A stretch of 64,000 bases of DNA from Achromobacter xylosoxidans (GCF_014490035.1 NZ_CP061008.1:1550001-1614000), one strand, 5' to 3'; shown: positions 32,619 through 44,016, counted from the stretch's first letter. A program made the numbers and translations. The notes: generated by a model not told the origin, from the letters alone.

Positions 32619-32651
32619 CCCCGGTTCCGACCCGAGCCGGGGTTTTGTTTT
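32619..32651 (+). terminator. Terminator-like hairpin 1 in the greA leader
   Basis: CCCCGGTTC (32619-32627) pairs with GAGCCGGGG (32634-32642, one G-T pair) and is followed by TTTTGTTTT. It has all features of an intrinsic terminator, yet lies about 120 bases in front of greA with no plus-strand gene close upstream. Confidence 0.75.
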
Positions 32652-32725
32652 GGTCGTCCGCGCCGCTTGCCAGTTTTGCTTTCACTCGGCTGCCTGCGCG
32701 CGCCAGGATTCCGACCTTCACCGAG

Positions 32726-32756
32726 AACGCTCCGTCCGGGGCGTTTTCTACTTTTG
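32726..32756 (+). terminator. Terminator-like hairpin 2 in the greA leader
   Basis: AACGCTCC (32726-32733) pairs with GGGGCGTT (32738-32745, one G-T pair) around GTCC and is followed by a T-rich stretch (TTCTACTTTTG). It ends less than 20 bases before the greA start. Confidence 0.55.
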
Positions 32757-32769
32757 TTTGGGAAACGAC

Positions 32770-33246
32770 ATGTCTGCCATTCCTTTGACCGTGCGCGGGG
32801 CCGAGCGCTTGCAAGAAGAGCTCCAGCGGCTGAAAACCGTGGAACGTCCTGCCGTTATCAACGCGATCGCTGAAGCGCGTGCGCAGGGTGATCTGTCGGA
32901 AAATGCCGAGTACGATGCTGCTCGCGAGCGCCAAGGCTTTATCGAGGGCCGGATTGCCGAGCTTGAAGGCACGCTTTCCAACGCCCACCTGATCGATCCT
33001 ACCGCCCTGGATGCCGAAGGCCGCGCCGTGTTTGGCGCCACCGTCGACATCGAGGACCTGGATTCGGGCGATCGTGTGACGTACCAAATCGTCGGCGACG
33101 TTGAAGCCGACATCAAGTCGAACCTGATTTCCGTGTCGAGCCCGGTGGCCCGCGCGCTGATCGGCAAGAGCGAAGGCGACGTGGTCGAGGTCAAGGCCCC
33201 GGCTGGCGTTCGCGAGTATGAAGTCCTGGGCGTGCGCTACATCTGA
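32770..33246 (+). CDS. greA: Transcription elongation factor GreA
   Basis: A 158-residue GreA from ATG 32770, the start that gives the family N-terminus ([18 protein letters not shown]). The N-terminal coiled coil carries the acidic tip [16 protein letters not shown] (about 37-52), which reaches into RNA polymerase and stimulates cleavage of backtracked RNA. The C-terminal FKBP-like domain ends VLGVRYI. The upstream open frame overlaps the leader hairpins and is not coding. Two terminator-like hairpins in the leader suggest attenuation or small leader RNAs. A terminator follows. Confidence 0.97.
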   Translation: MSAIPLTVRGAERLQEELQRLKTVERPAVINAIAEARAQGDLSENAEYDAARERQGFIEGRIAELEGTLSNAHLIDPTALDAEGRAVFGATVDIEDLDSGDRVTYQIVGDVEADIKSNLISVSSPVARALIGKSEGDVVEVKAPAGVREYEVLGVRYI

Positions 33247-33341
33247 CGCCGACGTAGTAAGCTGGAAGTTGTCAAAACACCATAGTCCGAACCGTGCGTT
33301 CGACTGAATTCCGCGGTTTAATGCGGATCGCTATGGTGGAC

Positions 33342-33365
33342 CGGGCGCGTAAAGCGCCCGTTTTT
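33342..33365 (+). terminator. Rho-independent terminator after greA
   Basis: CGGGCGC and GCGCCCG pair perfectly around GTAAA and are followed by TTTTT. The convergent yhbY gene ends 10 bases further on. Confidence 0.9.
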
Positions 33366-33375
33366 GTGCCCGCAC

Positions 33376-33975
33376 TTACCGTTTCGTCGTCTTGCGGCTG
33401 GTGCCGCTGCGTGCTCCGGCCCGCAGGCTGAGCGCGCTGCCGGCGCGGCGGGGAATGCCGTGACCGCTGGCGGTGGTCTTCCTGGTGCCAGGGCGCATGG
33501 GCTTGCCGTTCTTGTTGAGCTGGTCCTGGGGCACGAAGCGCGTCTTCGGCTTGGGCTCTTCGGATTCGCTGCGGCGCGGACGCTTGGCCAGGGTCTTGCC
33601 TTCGGCGGCCAGCTTCTTGGGCGTGTGCGGCTCGGAGGCGCGGCGCTTGGCGGGGCGTTCAGGTTCCATGGCGGCCAGCGCGGCGGGCTTGATATTGCCG
33701 GCCAGCGGGCGGAACAGGATCAGGGTTTTGCCCAGATGGTGCACGGGGGCGCAGGAAAGCGTGTCGCAGATGGTCGACAGCATTGCGTCGCGGGCCTCGC
33801 GGTCATCGCCGCCGGCGCGCACCTTGATGAGGCCGTGCGAAGTCAGCGCCAGGTCGATTTCCTTGAGCACGGCTTCGGTCAGGCCGTTGTCGCCGATCAG
33901 GACGACGGGGCGCAGAGGGTGAGCGGCGGACCGAAGGTCGCTGCGCTCACGAGAGGTAAGTTCTAATATAGGCAT
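33376..33975 (-). CDS. yhbY: YhbY family RNA-binding protein with basic C-terminal tail
   Basis: About 199 residues from ATG 33975; the longer open frame overlaps rlmE and is rejected. Residues 1-95 form a CRS1-YhbY (CRM) domain, with [20 protein letters not shown] and [15 protein letters not shown], which binds ribosomal RNA precursors. E. coli YhbY is just this domain (about 97 residues); here about 100 residues of Lys/Arg/Pro-rich tail are added, probably disordered and RNA-binding. It is divergent from rlmE, 18 bases apart; this yhbY-rlmE-ftsH neighbourhood is conserved in proteobacteria and fits ribosome assembly. Confidence 0.9.
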   Translation of the reverse strand: MPILELTSRERSDLRSAAHPLRPVVLIGDNGLTEAVLKEIDLALTSHGLIKVRAGGDDREARDAMLSTICDTLSCAPVHHLGKTLILFRPLAGNIKPAALAAMEPERPAKRRASEPHTPKKLAAEGKTLAKRPRRSESEEPKPKTRFVPQDQLNKNGKPMRPGTRKTTASGHGIPRRAGSALSLRAGARSGTSRKTTKR

Positions 33976-33993
33976 GCGTGGAATTGTACGGTA

Positions 33994-34626
33994 ATGGCCA
34001 AGAATAAATTCTCCAAAGACTGGATTCACCAGCACATCAATGATCCCTATGTGAAGCTGGCGCAACAGAAGGGCTACAGGGCCCGCGCCGCCTTCAAGCT
34101 GATCGAGATCCTGGATACCGAGAAGCTGATGCGCCGGGGCGACCTCGTGGTCGACCTGGGGTCGGCGCCCGGCAGTTGGTCCCAAGTGGCGCGCGAGCGC
34201 CTGGCGGGGCCGGGCGGGGTCGTGGACGGACGCATCATCGCGCTCGATATCCTGCCCATGGAGCCCGTGGCGGGCGTTGAATTCATCCAGGGTGACTTCC
34301 GCGAAGATGAAGTTTTGAAACAATTGGAAGACATGGTCGGATCGCGCGCGGTGGATCTTGTTATTTCCGACATGGCCCCCAACTTGTCAGGGGTGGGTAT
34401 TGCCGACTCCGCGCGCATCCAGCATGTGTGCGAGTTGGCGATGGAATTCTCCTGCGCCCACCTCAAGCCCAACGGGGCGCTGATCGTCAAGGCTTTCCAC
34501 GGCAGCGGCTTTTCGCAGATCGTGGAATCCTTCAAGCAGCGCTTCAAGCGGGTGGTCGAACGCAAGCCGAAGGCATCGCGGGACAAATCCTCCGAAACCT
34601 TTCTGGTTGCGCGCGATCTGAAGTAG
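33994..34626 (+). CDS. rlmE: 23S rRNA 2'-O-methyltransferase RlmE (FtsJ/RrmJ)
   Basis: A 210-residue methyltransferase. The SAM-binding motif is [15 protein letters not shown] (about 49-63), and the catalytic K-D-K-E set includes K in [10 protein letters not shown] in ISDMAPN (about 125-131) and K in IVKAF. It methylates U2552 of 23S rRNA (E. coli numbering) late in 50S assembly. The N-terminus [19 protein letters not shown] is typical. The gene precedes ftsH, as in E. coli, but is separated here by 214 bases containing a promoter. Confidence 0.96.
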   Translation: MAKNKFSKDWIHQHINDPYVKLAQQKGYRARAAFKLIEILDTEKLMRRGDLVVDLGSAPGSWSQVARERLAGPGGVVDGRIIALDILPMEPVAGVEFIQGDFREDEVLKQLEDMVGSRAVDLVISDMAPNLSGVGIADSARIQHVCELAMEFSCAHLKPNGALIVKAFHGSGFSQIVESFKQRFKRVVERKPKASRDKSSETFLVARDLK

Positions 34627-34769
34627 CCCGGGTCCGGGGCGCGCCGCCTCGGATTCGAAAAACCTACAGCCTGCCGGGACAACGACCAGAAAATTCGCGA
34701 ATAAGACAAAACTCAGAGGGGCTCAGGCATCCCGGGACGCAATCTGGTCTGACAGGGTAGAATGAGCTA

Positions 34770-34798
34770 TTGACATACTTGTGACTGTGCCATATGCG
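34770..34798 (+). promoter_or_regulatory. Sigma-70-type promoter for ftsH
   Basis: A perfect TTGACA (34770-34775), a 17-base spacer and TATGCG (34793-34798) place the transcript start about 35 bases before the ftsH TTG start codon. A second -10-like TAGAAT lies at 34758. I could not make out a clear heat-shock (sigma-32) promoter. Confidence 0.6.
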
Positions 34799-34840
34799 GG
34801 TGCGCGGTCGCCGGTCGGAATCGAAAGCAGGAGATCGACC

Positions 34841-36727
<1,887 letters not shown>

Positions 36728-36745
36728 GGCTGCTCATCCTGAGTT

Positions 36746-37591
36746 ATGGCAAATAACTTCCTTTGCGGGCGCTTCGAGTTTGATCTCGAGCGCCCGCTTG
36801 TCATGGGTATCGTCAATGTCACGCCGGACTCGTTTTCCGACGGCGGCCAGCATGACGATACGGATTCCGCAGTGGCGCATGCGCGCCAATTGATCGCCGA
36901 AGGCGCCCAGATCCTGGACCTGGGCGGCGAGTCCACGCGTCCCGGGGCCGACCCGGTCTCCGTGGCCGACGAACTGGCCCGGTTGCTGCCGGTGGTGGAG
37001 GCGCTGCGCGATTGCGGCGTGCCCCTGTCCATCGACACCTTCAAGCCGGAAGTCATGCGCGCCGTGCTGGATGCCGGCGCGGACATGATCAACGACATCT
37101 ATGGCTTCAGGCAGCCGGGCGCCGTCGAGGCGGTGGCCCATACGCGCTGCGGGCTGTGCGTGATGCACATGAAGGGCGAGCCTCGCACCATGCAGGCCGC
37201 CCCGCCCGAGTACACCGACCTGATCGGTGAAATCGGGCTTTTCCTGGGGGCTCGCGCGCACAAGCTGCGCGCGGCCTGGATCGATCCTCGCCGCATCGTG
37301 CTGGACCCGGGCTTCGGCTTCGGCAAGACGGGCGACCAGAACTTCCAACTGCTGCGCCGGCTGTCGAGCCTGCGCAGCGCCGGTTATCCATTGCTGATCG
37401 GCCTGTCGCGCAAAACCATGATCGGCCAGGCTACCGGCCGGCCCGTGGACGGCAGGTTGCCCGGCAGCATCGCCGCGGCGCTTGCCTGCGTGGCGCGTGG
37501 CGCTTCCATCGTGCGGGTGCACGATGTGGCGGCCACGGTCGACGCGCTCAAGGTATGGCACGCGGCAGAACAAGGAGCACTCAGTTCATGA
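36746..37591 (+). CDS. folP: Dihydropteroate synthase
   Basis: A 281-residue enzyme with the pterin-binding signatures [16 protein letters not shown] (about 19-34) and [12 protein letters not shown] (about 57-68). It joins p-aminobenzoate to the pterin pyrophosphate in folate synthesis and is the sulfonamide target. It starts 18 bases after ftsH, and its stop shares ATGA with the glmM start. The ftsH-folP-glmM order is the usual one in proteobacteria. Confidence 0.97.
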   Translation: MANNFLCGRFEFDLERPLVMGIVNVTPDSFSDGGQHDDTDSAVAHARQLIAEGAQILDLGGESTRPGADPVSVADELARLLPVVEALRDCGVPLSIDTFKPEVMRAVLDAGADMINDIYGFRQPGAVEAVAHTRCGLCVMHMKGEPRTMQAAPPEYTDLIGEIGLFLGARAHKLRAAWIDPRRIVLDPGFGFGKTGDQNFQLLRRLSSLRSAGYPLLIGLSRKTMIGQATGRPVDGRLPGSIAAALACVARGASIVRVHDVAATVDALKVWHAAEQGALSS

Positions 37592-38931
37592 TTCGACGTA
37601 AATATTTCGGTACCGACGGGGTCCGCGGCGAAGTCGGCGGTCCGGTGATCAACGCCGAATTCGCGCTGCGTCTGGGTTACGCGGCCGGCCGCGTCCTGGC
37701 GCGTGAGCACGCCGTACGCGGCGGCAGCCGTCCGCAGGTCGTGATCGGCAAGGACACGCGGATCTCTGGCTACATGCTGGAGTCGGCGCTGGAAGCCGGT
37801 CTGTCGGCGGCTGGCATCGATGTGCTGCTGGCAGGCCCGGTGCCCACCCCCGCGGTGGCCTACCTGACCCGCGCGCTGCGTCTGGTGGCGGGCATCGTCA
37901 TCAGCGCTTCGCACAATCCGTACCAAGACAACGGCATCAAGTTCTTCTCGGCGCAAGGCATGAAGCTGCCCGACGAGATCGAGGCCGCCATCGAAGCCGC
38001 CCTGGACGAACCGCTGGGTTGCGTCGCGTCGGAGGCCCTGGGGCGCGCGCGCCGCATGGGTGACGCGCAGGGCCGCTACATCGAATTCTGCAAGAGCACC
38101 TTCCCCAACGATCTGGACCTGAATGGCATGACGATCGTGGTGGACGCCGCCCACGGCGCCGCCTACAACATCGCGCCGCACGTGTTCCGCGAGCTGGGCG
38201 CCGAAGTGCACGCCATCGGCGTCAATCCGGACGGCTTCAACATCAACAAGGGCGTGGGCGCGCTGCATCCCGAGCTGCTGGCCAAGGAAGTGCATGCCCG
38301 CGGCGCCCAGTTGGGCATCGCGCTGGACGGCGACGCTGACCGCCTGCAGATGGTGGATGGCGAAGGCCGCATCTACAACGGCGACGAACTCATGTACGCC
38401 ATCGTCCGCGAGCGCATGCAGCGCGGCAAGGTGGACGGCGTGGTCGGCACGTTGATGACCAACTTCGGCTTCGAGCGCGAAATGCAGCGCCTGGGCGTGG
38501 GCTTCGAGCGCGCCAATGTCGGCGACCGCTATGTGCTGGAGCAGATGCAGGCGCGCGGCTGGCTGTACGGCGGCGAGAGCTCCGGCCACCTGTTGTGCCT
38601 GGACTGCCATTCGACCGGCGATGGCATCGTCGCCGCCCTGCAGGTCCTGACCGCGCTGCGCCGCAACTCGGTCGGGCTGTCGGAGTGGGTGAGCGATCTG
38701 CGCATGTATCCGCAGAAGATGATCAACGTGCCGCTGACCCCGGGCCAGGACTGGAAGACGCACGCCGGCCTGAGCGCCGCGCGCAAGGTCGTCGAAGCCG
38801 AGCTGGACGGCCGCGGCCGCATCCTGATCCGCGCCTCGGGCACCGAGCCGAAGCTGCGCCTCATGGTCGAAGCCGAAGATGAGGCCCTGGCCGTATCCTG
38901 CGCCGAGAAGCTTGCGGCCAGCCTGGGATAA
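37588..38931 (+). CDS. glmM: Phosphoglucosamine mutase
   Basis: A 447-residue mutase from ATG 37588, overlapping the folP stop (ATGA); the longer frame runs into folP. The catalytic phosphoserine is Ser108 in ISASHN. The metal site is DGDADR (about 246-251), the sugar-binding loop is GGESSGH (about 331-337), and the phosphate-binding loop is [10 protein letters not shown] near the C-terminus. It turns glucosamine-6-phosphate into glucosamine-1-phosphate for peptidoglycan and lipopolysaccharide precursors. Confidence 0.97.
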   Translation: MIRRKYFGTDGVRGEVGGPVINAEFALRLGYAAGRVLAREHAVRGGSRPQVVIGKDTRISGYMLESALEAGLSAAGIDVLLAGPVPTPAVAYLTRALRLVAGIVISASHNPYQDNGIKFFSAQGMKLPDEIEAAIEAALDEPLGCVASEALGRARRMGDAQGRYIEFCKSTFPNDLDLNGMTIVVDAAHGAAYNIAPHVFRELGAEVHAIGVNPDGFNINKGVGALHPELLAKEVHARGAQLGIALDGDADRLQMVDGEGRIYNGDELMYAIVRERMQRGKVDGVVGTLMTNFGFEREMQRLGVGFERANVGDRYVLEQMQARGWLYGGESSGHLLCLDCHSTGDGIVAALQVLTALRRNSVGLSEWVSDLRMYPQKMINVPLTPGQDWKTHAGLSAARKVVEAELDGRGRILIRASGTEPKLRLMVEAEDEALAVSCAEKLAASLG

Positions 38932-38952
38932 GCGCGGACCTGCGATTTCGAA

Positions 38953-38990
38953 CAAGGCCACCCGGTGCGTGACGGGTGGCCTTGTTTGTT
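38953..38990 (+). terminator. Rho-independent terminator after glmM
   Basis: CAAGGCCACCC pairs perfectly with GGGTGGCCTTG around a 10-base loop and is followed by TTTGTT. It closes the ftsH-folP-glmM unit. Confidence 0.9.
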
Positions 38991-39142
38991 CAAGGGTTGT
39001 ATAGATTTGTAAAGTTTTGTCGATTTGGGCGGAAGATTGATTTATCCGCTCCGGACTAAACTTCATAGTCACGTAACATATTGGTCAAGTCTTTGACATA
39101 CAGGGCGTCCACACTGGCTGGACTCTCTAGGAGCTTCGCGCA

Positions 39143-39949
39143 ATGCTGGAATTAGCACGCATCAATCCGAGCCGTAATGCCGCAGAACCTTGGACCGGCG
39201 CCGCCGCCAAGGTGCTGGTGGTGGGCTTGGCGCGCACCGCTGAAGAAATCGAGCAGATTCAACGCCTGCGCTACGACGTCTTCACCGAGGACATGGGCGC
39301 GGTGTTTCCCGACGCCCAGGACGGCATCGAGCATGACCGCTTCGATCCGTACTGCGAACATCTGATGGTCCGCGAGCTGGACACGGGCCGCGTGGTCGGC
39401 ACCTACCGGATCCTGACGCCGGAAAAGGCGCGGGAGGCCGGCGGCTACTACTCGCAGTCCGAGTTCGACCTGTCAGGGCTGGGGGCGATCCAGGACGAGC
39501 TGGTCGAAGTCGGCCGTTCTTGCACGCACCCCGACTACCGCAGCGGCGGCGTCATCATGCTGCTGTGGTCGGGCCTGGCCGAATACCTGCGCCGCGGCGG
39601 CTATCAGTACGTGCTGGGTTGCGCCAGCGTCAGCCTGCGCGACGACGGCGTTACCGCCGCCGAAGTGTGGCGCACCATCTCCAAGCAGCTGCCGCAGGGC
39701 GACGAGCCGCGCGTGACGCCGCTGCATCGCTATCCGGTGGAGAAGCTCAACAGCACCTTGCCGGCGCGCGTGCCGCCGCTGATCAAGGGTTACCTGAAGC
39801 TGGGCGCCAAGGTCTGTGGCGAGCCCGCCTGGGACCCGGATTTCAACGCCGCGGATTTCCCGGTCCTGCTGAAAATGGACCGCATGGACGAGCGCTACCG
39901 CCGCCATTTCGGGCTGGATCAGCCCGCAACCGCCACTGCCCAGCGCTGA
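39143..39949 (+). CDS. olsB: Ornithine N-acyltransferase (OlsB-like GNAT)
   Basis: A 268-residue acyltransferase of the OlsB/hemolysin-like family. Typical stretches are RLRYDVFTEDMGAVFP (about 42-57), VGTYRIL (about 86-92) and VEVGRSCTHPDYRSG (about 118-132). OlsB transfers a 3-hydroxy fatty acid from ACP to ornithine, the first step of ornithine-lipid synthesis, at the inner face of the membrane. The second enzyme (OlsA) is not visible here. In other bacteria olsB is often switched on by phosphate shortage, and this gene sits beside ppx, ppk and pst, but I found no convincing PhoB box in its own upstream region. Confidence 0.85.
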   Translation: MLELARINPSRNAAEPWTGAAAKVLVVGLARTAEEIEQIQRLRYDVFTEDMGAVFPDAQDGIEHDRFDPYCEHLMVRELDTGRVVGTYRILTPEKAREAGGYYSQSEFDLSGLGAIQDELVEVGRSCTHPDYRSGGVIMLLWSGLAEYLRRGGYQYVLGCASVSLRDDGVTAAEVWRTISKQLPQGDEPRVTPLHRYPVEKLNSTLPARVPPLIKGYLKLGAKVCGEPAWDPDFNAADFPVLLKMDRMDERYRRHFGLDQPATATAQR

Positions 39950-39956
39950 GGCCACC

Positions 39957-40067
39957 ATGCGCCGCCTGTTCCGCCGCATGAAGATCAGGTTGATACGGCG
40001 GGCCACCAGGCCTTTGCGCATGGAGCTAAAGCGGCTGGATCGCGAGACCGATCTGTCGCCGTTTTAG
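39957..40067 (+). CDS. Very basic 36-residue peptide after olsB
   Basis: The frame from ATG 39957 starts 7 bases after the olsB stop, with TGAGG at the stop as a ribosome site. The peptide is MRRLFRRMKIRLIRRA at its start (12 Arg/Lys in the first 28 residues) and ends ETDLSPF. It has an amphipathic, strongly cationic N-terminal helix that could lie on anionic membranes. No known family. The spacing suggests coupling with olsB; whether it is made is untested. Confidence 0.45.
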   Translation: MRRLFRRMKIRLIRRATRPLRMELKRLDRETDLSPF

Positions 40068-40072
40068 TGCAG

Positions 40073-40093
40073 CGGCCCCGCAGCGCGGGGCCG
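40073..40093. terminator. Hairpin between olsB unit and ppx
   Basis: CGGCCCCGC and GCGGGGCCG pair perfectly around AGC between converging genes. No T-run follows on the plus strand. Confidence 0.45.
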
Positions 40094-40131
40094 GAACAGG
40101 GCGGGCAGGCTCGCGCCGCCCGGCTGGTTCC

Positions 40132-41619
40132 TCAGAACTCTAGCAGTTCGAATGAAAAGCCCACCTTGTTCCACTCAGCTTCTTCCGCGCGCAGCGTGAA
40201 GTCGCTCAGGGGGTGCTGCGCCAGCCATTCGCGGTTGACCCGCACCACGATGGAGTTGTCGCGCACCGACGCGGTCAGCGGCAGCGGTTCGATTTCATTG
40301 CGGCGGCGGAACAGCAGCACCGCCAGCCGCAGGCTGAGGATGGCCTTCCATTGCGCGCGCGAACGTACCAGGGGTTCCAGCTTGGTCAGCTTGCCCTGGT
40401 GGCCGAGCGCGAGCAGCGCCAGCAGTTGCTGGTCGGCGCGCGAGAAGCCCGGCATGTCGGCGTTTTCCAGCACGTAGGCGGTGTGCTTGTGGTACGCGTT
40501 GTGGGCGATGGACAGGCCCACTTCGTGCAGGTCGGCCGCCCAGCCCAGCGCGGGGCGCAGCTCGGCGCGTTCCGGGCCGTCCGGGAACATGGCGTCGAAC
40601 AGGGTCAGCGCGGCGTGGTGTACGCGGCGCGCCTGGTTGACGTCGACGTGGTAGCGCTTCATGAACTGGCGCACCGATTCATCGCGCTTGTCATGCTCGT
40701 CGTCGCGGCCCAGCAGGTCGTACAGCACGCCCAGGCGCAGCGCGCCGTCGCCGGTGTGCATGACGTCGATGCCCAGCTCGTCGAACAGGGCGCTCATGAT
40801 GGCCAGGCCGCCCGGCAGGACGTCCGAGCGTTCGATCTTGATGCCGGGCAGTTCGGACGGAATCACGCGGCCCGAGCGGATGATGCGGTCTTTCAGCTTG
40901 TTCAGGCCGGCGCGCGTGATGCCGCGGTCCGAGAAGCGGCATTCGGTCAGGATGGCGAACAGCGCCTTGGCCGTGCCGGAAGAGCCGTAGGCTTCCTTCC
41001 AGCCCATCTTGCGGTACTGCTTGGCGATGACTTCGATCTCGCGGCGCGCGGCCAGCTCGGCCTGCTTCATCTGGTGCGCGTCCACCACGCCGTCCGAGAA
41101 GAACTGGCGGCTGTAGCTGACGCAGCCCATGTACAGCGAGGACATCAGGCCGGGCTCATGGCTCTTGCCGATGATGACTTCGGTGGAGCCGCCGCCGATG
41201 TCGATGACCAGGCGCTTGTTGGGCGAAGGGGGCAGGGTGTGGACCACGCCCGAGAAGATCAGGCGGGCCTCTTCGCGGCCGGCGATGACTTCGATGGGAA
41301 AGCCCAGGGCGGCTTCGGCTCGCGGCAGGAAGTCGCGGGTGTTGCGGGCGACACGGAAAGTGTTGGTGGCGACGGCGCGGACCCGGTTGGGGTGGAAGCT
41401 GCGCAGACGGTCGCCGAAGCGTTCCAGCACGGCGATGGCGCGGTCGATGGCCTCGTCGCCCAGCCTTTTTTCGGAGTCCAGGCCGGCCGCAAGCCGGACG
41501 GTTTCCTTGAGGCGGTCAATCTGATAGATCTGGGGCGTACCGTCCTGTTGAACGATGCGTCCGATGGAGAGGCGGAAGCTGTTGGACCCGAGGTCCACCG
41601 CGGCCAGAAGTTGATCCAT
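40132..41619 (-). CDS. ppx: Exopolyphosphatase / GppA-type phosphatase
   Basis: A 495-residue protein of the Ppx/GppA family (actin-like ATPase fold). It starts MDQLLAAVDLGSNSFRLSI, with the phosphate-1 loop; GGGSTEVIIG (about 144-153) is the second phosphate loop. A C-terminal HD-type helical domain holds HEVGLSIAHNAYHKH (about 370-384). The enzyme removes terminal phosphates from polyphosphate, or from pppGpp, in the cytoplasm. It is divergent from ppk, 208 bases apart, so both ends of polyphosphate turnover share one control region. Confidence 0.94.
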   Translation of the reverse strand: MDQLLAAVDLGSNSFRLSIGRIVQQDGTPQIYQIDRLKETVRLAAGLDSEKRLGDEAIDRAIAVLERFGDRLRSFHPNRVRAVATNTFRVARNTRDFLPRAEAALGFPIEVIAGREEARLIFSGVVHTLPPSPNKRLVIDIGGGSTEVIIGKSHEPGLMSSLYMGCVSYSRQFFSDGVVDAHQMKQAELAARREIEVIAKQYRKMGWKEAYGSSGTAKALFAILTECRFSDRGITRAGLNKLKDRIIRSGRVIPSELPGIKIERSDVLPGGLAIMSALFDELGIDVMHTGDGALRLGVLYDLLGRDDEHDKRDESVRQFMKRYHVDVNQARRVHHAALTLFDAMFPDGPERAELRPALGWAADLHEVGLSIAHNAYHKHTAYVLENADMPGFSRADQQLLALLALGHQGKLTKLEPLVRSRAQWKAILSLRLAVLLFRRRNEIEPLPLTASVRDNSIVVRVNREWLAQHPLSDFTLRAEEAEWNKVGFSFELLEF

Positions 41620-41775
41620 GCGGCTCGTAAATATTGTCTGAGAGGTGGCCCGATTATAGAGATCCCATGTGACAGCGCTTCCGCGCGCGCTTTTTTTCTT
41701 ATGGAACAGGGGTTTGCGGCATCTGATCGGCCTGCTATGCGTCCCGGTTTTGGCGTACGCTACGTATTTGCTGCT

Positions 41776-41793
41776 GTGTCATGGAACCGTCAC
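41776..41793 (+). promoter_or_regulatory. Candidate PhoB box upstream of ppk
   Basis: GTGTCATGGAACCGTCAC agrees with the consensus CTGTCATAAATCTGTCAT (last base C or T) at 13 of 18 positions, including both TGTCA/CGTCA-type half sites at 11-base spacing. Ten bases further on lies TAAAAC (41804-41809), a fit for the -10 of a PhoB-activated promoter. Confidence 0.65.
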
Positions 41794-41827
41794 CTTTTTG
41801 CAGTAAAACTCCACGCTCTCCCTACGT

Positions 41828-43915
41828 ATGGAACCCGGTATGCCCTCACGCCCTCCTGCCGAGCCTTTGCTTCTGAACCGCGAGTTGTCGCTGCTGAAAT
41901 TCAACGAACGCGTGCTGGCGATGGCGGAGAATCCCAAGACTCCCTTGCTGGAACGCCTGCGCTACGTCTGTATCGTCAGTTCCAACCTGGATGAGTTCTT
42001 CGAGATCCGGATTTCCAGCCTGAAGGAGCAGCAGCGCCAGTCGCCGAATCTGGTGGGACCCGATGGCATGACGCCGGACCAGGCGTTCGACAACGTGCAG
42101 CAGGCGGTGCATGCGCTGGTGTATCGCCAGTACAACCTGCTCAACGACGAGATCCTGCCGGCCATGCACGCCGAGGGCATCTCGCTGCACCATGCATCGG
42201 AATGGAATCCGCAGCAGCAGGAATGGGCGCGCGAGGTCTTCAACCGCGACGTGATGCCGCTTCTGACCCCGATCGGGCTGGATCCGGCGCATCCGTTTCC
42301 GCGGGTCTACAACAAGAGCCTGAATTTCATCGTGTCGCTGTCGGGCGCCGATGCCTTCGGCCGCCAGGCCTCGATCGCCGTGGTGCAGGCGCCGCGCGCC
42401 TTGCCGCGCCTGATCAAGATGCCGCAGGAGCTGTCGGGCCAGCCCGAGGGCTACATCCTGCTGACCTCGCTGCTGCGCGCCTTCGTGGGCGAACTGTTTC
42501 CGGGGCTGGAAATGCTGGGCTGCTACCAGTGGCGGGTCACGCGCAACAGCGACCTGTTCGTGGACGAGGAAGAAGTCACCAACCTGCGCCATGCCTTGCA
42601 GGGCGAGCTGTCGCAGCGCAACTTCGGCGCCGCCGTGCGCCTGGAGATCGACAAGCTGACGCCGGTCGAACTGGAACACTTCCTGCAGCGCGAGTTCTCG
42701 CTCAAGGCGGAGGACACCTACCGCGTGCCGGGGCCGGTGAACCTGTCGCGCCTGATGCAGCTGTGCAATTCGGACTCGCGGCCGGACCTGCTGTTCCCGG
42801 ATTACCGCGCCCCCGTGCCGGCGCCGTTCGACCGTGTGGGCGACAAGCCGGCCGAGCTGTTCGAGGCCGTGGCCGAGCAGGACCGCCTGCTGCACCATCC
42901 CTACCAGTCGTTTCAACCCGTTATCGACTTCCTGACCGCCGCCGCGCTGGATCCGGACGTCATGGCGATCAAGCAGACCATCTACCGCACCGGCGAAGAC
43001 TCCGAGCTGATGAAGATCCTGCTGGCCGCGGCGCGCGCCGGCAAGGAAGTGACGGTGGTGGTGGAATTGATGGCGCGCTTTGACGAGCAGACCAACATCA
43101 ACTGGGCCTCCAAGCTGGAAGAGGTGGGCGCGCACGTGGTGTACGGCGTGGTGGCGCACAAGACGCACGCCAAGATGGCCGTGGTGCTGCGCCGCGAAAA
43201 AGGGCGCCTGCGCCGCTACGCCCACCTGGGCACCGGCAACTACCACCCGCGCACGGCGCGCCTGTACACCGACTTCGGGCTGCTCACGGCCGATCCCAAG
43301 CTGTGCGAGGACATGGACAAGGTGTTCGCGCAGCTGACCGGGCTGGGCGCGCGCCGCTCGCTCAAGGCGCTGATGCAGTCGCCCTTCACCATGCACGACG
43401 GCATGGTGGCGCTGATCCGCGCCGAGGCCCGCGCGGCCAAGGCCGGCAAGCGTGCGCGCATCATGGCCAAGATGAACTCGCTCTTGGAAGAGCAGATCAT
43501 CGAAGAGCTTTACAAGGCGGGCCAGGCCGGCGTGAAGATCGACCTGATCGTGCGCGGCGTATGCGCGCTGCGCGCCGGCGTGCCGGGACTGTCCGAGAAC
43601 ATCAGGGTGCGTTCCATCGTCGGCCGCTTCCTGGAGCATTCGCGGGTCTTCTACTTCTATGCCGAGGGCGAAGAGACCGTCTACCTGTCGTCCGCCGACT
43701 GGATGGACCGCAACTTCTTCCGCCGGGTCGAGATCGCCTTCCCGATCTACGACAAGACCCTGAAGAAGCGCGTCATCGACGAAGCCTTCACCTACGCCCT
43801 GCGCGACAACCAGCTGGCCTGGCAACAGCTTCCCGACGGCGACTACACCCGGGTCAAGAGCCGCCGCGAGCCTTTCAACGTGCATCAGTACCTGATGCAG
43901 AAGCTGGGCGTGTAA
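41828..43915 (+). CDS. ppk: Polyphosphate kinase 1
   Basis: A 695-residue PPK1. The N-terminal part has LLNRELSLLKFNERVL (about 15-30) and SNLDEFFEIR. The autophosphorylated histidine is His447 in KTHAK, with the second one in AHLGTGNYH (about 464-472), and the conserved RRSL and LMQSPFTMH stretches follow. It polymerises phosphate from ATP into polyphosphate on the inner membrane. ATG 41840 is a second possible start. Its candidate PhoB box fits phosphate-starvation control together with pst. Confidence 0.96.
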   Translation: MEPGMPSRPPAEPLLLNRELSLLKFNERVLAMAENPKTPLLERLRYVCIVSSNLDEFFEIRISSLKEQQRQSPNLVGPDGMTPDQAFDNVQQAVHALVYRQYNLLNDEILPAMHAEGISLHHASEWNPQQQEWAREVFNRDVMPLLTPIGLDPAHPFPRVYNKSLNFIVSLSGADAFGRQASIAVVQAPRALPRLIKMPQELSGQPEGYILLTSLLRAFVGELFPGLEMLGCYQWRVTRNSDLFVDEEEVTNLRHALQGELSQRNFGAAVRLEIDKLTPVELEHFLQREFSLKAEDTYRVPGPVNLSRLMQLCNSDSRPDLLFPDYRAPVPAPFDRVGDKPAELFEAVAEQDRLLHHPYQSFQPVIDFLTAAALDPDVMAIKQTIYRTGEDSELMKILLAAARAGKEVTVVVELMARFDEQTNINWASKLEEVGAHVVYGVVAHKTHAKMAVVLRREKGRLRRYAHLGTGNYHPRTARLYTDFGLLTADPKLCEDMDKVFAQLTGLGARRSLKALMQSPFTMHDGMVALIRAEARAAKAGKRARIMAKMNSLLEEQIIEELYKAGQAGVKIDLIVRGVCALRAGVPGLSENIRVRSIVGRFLEHSRVFYFYAEGEETVYLSSADWMDRNFFRRVEIAFPIYDKTLKKRVIDEAFTYALRDNQLAWQQLPDGDYTRVKSRREPFNVHQYLMQKLGV

Positions 43916-44016
43916 CGTCCGCCGCCCCGCCCGGGGCGGCTTCGGAAGCAAGGCCTCCCGTATGTTCCGCCCCCTTTAAGACGGCGGCGTTCGAGGCAAA
44001 TCCTCCCCAGATCCAG

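Noticed and set aside
33376..34323. A longer yhbY reading frame (315 codons)
   Set aside because: The extra N-terminal part is antisense to rlmE and lacks family similarity; ATG 33975 gives the normal YhbY start.
38997..39020. TTGT repeated three times at 10-base steps upstream of olsB, considered as a PhoB box
   Set aside because: PhoB half sites need 11-base spacing and the TGTCA core; agreement is poor.
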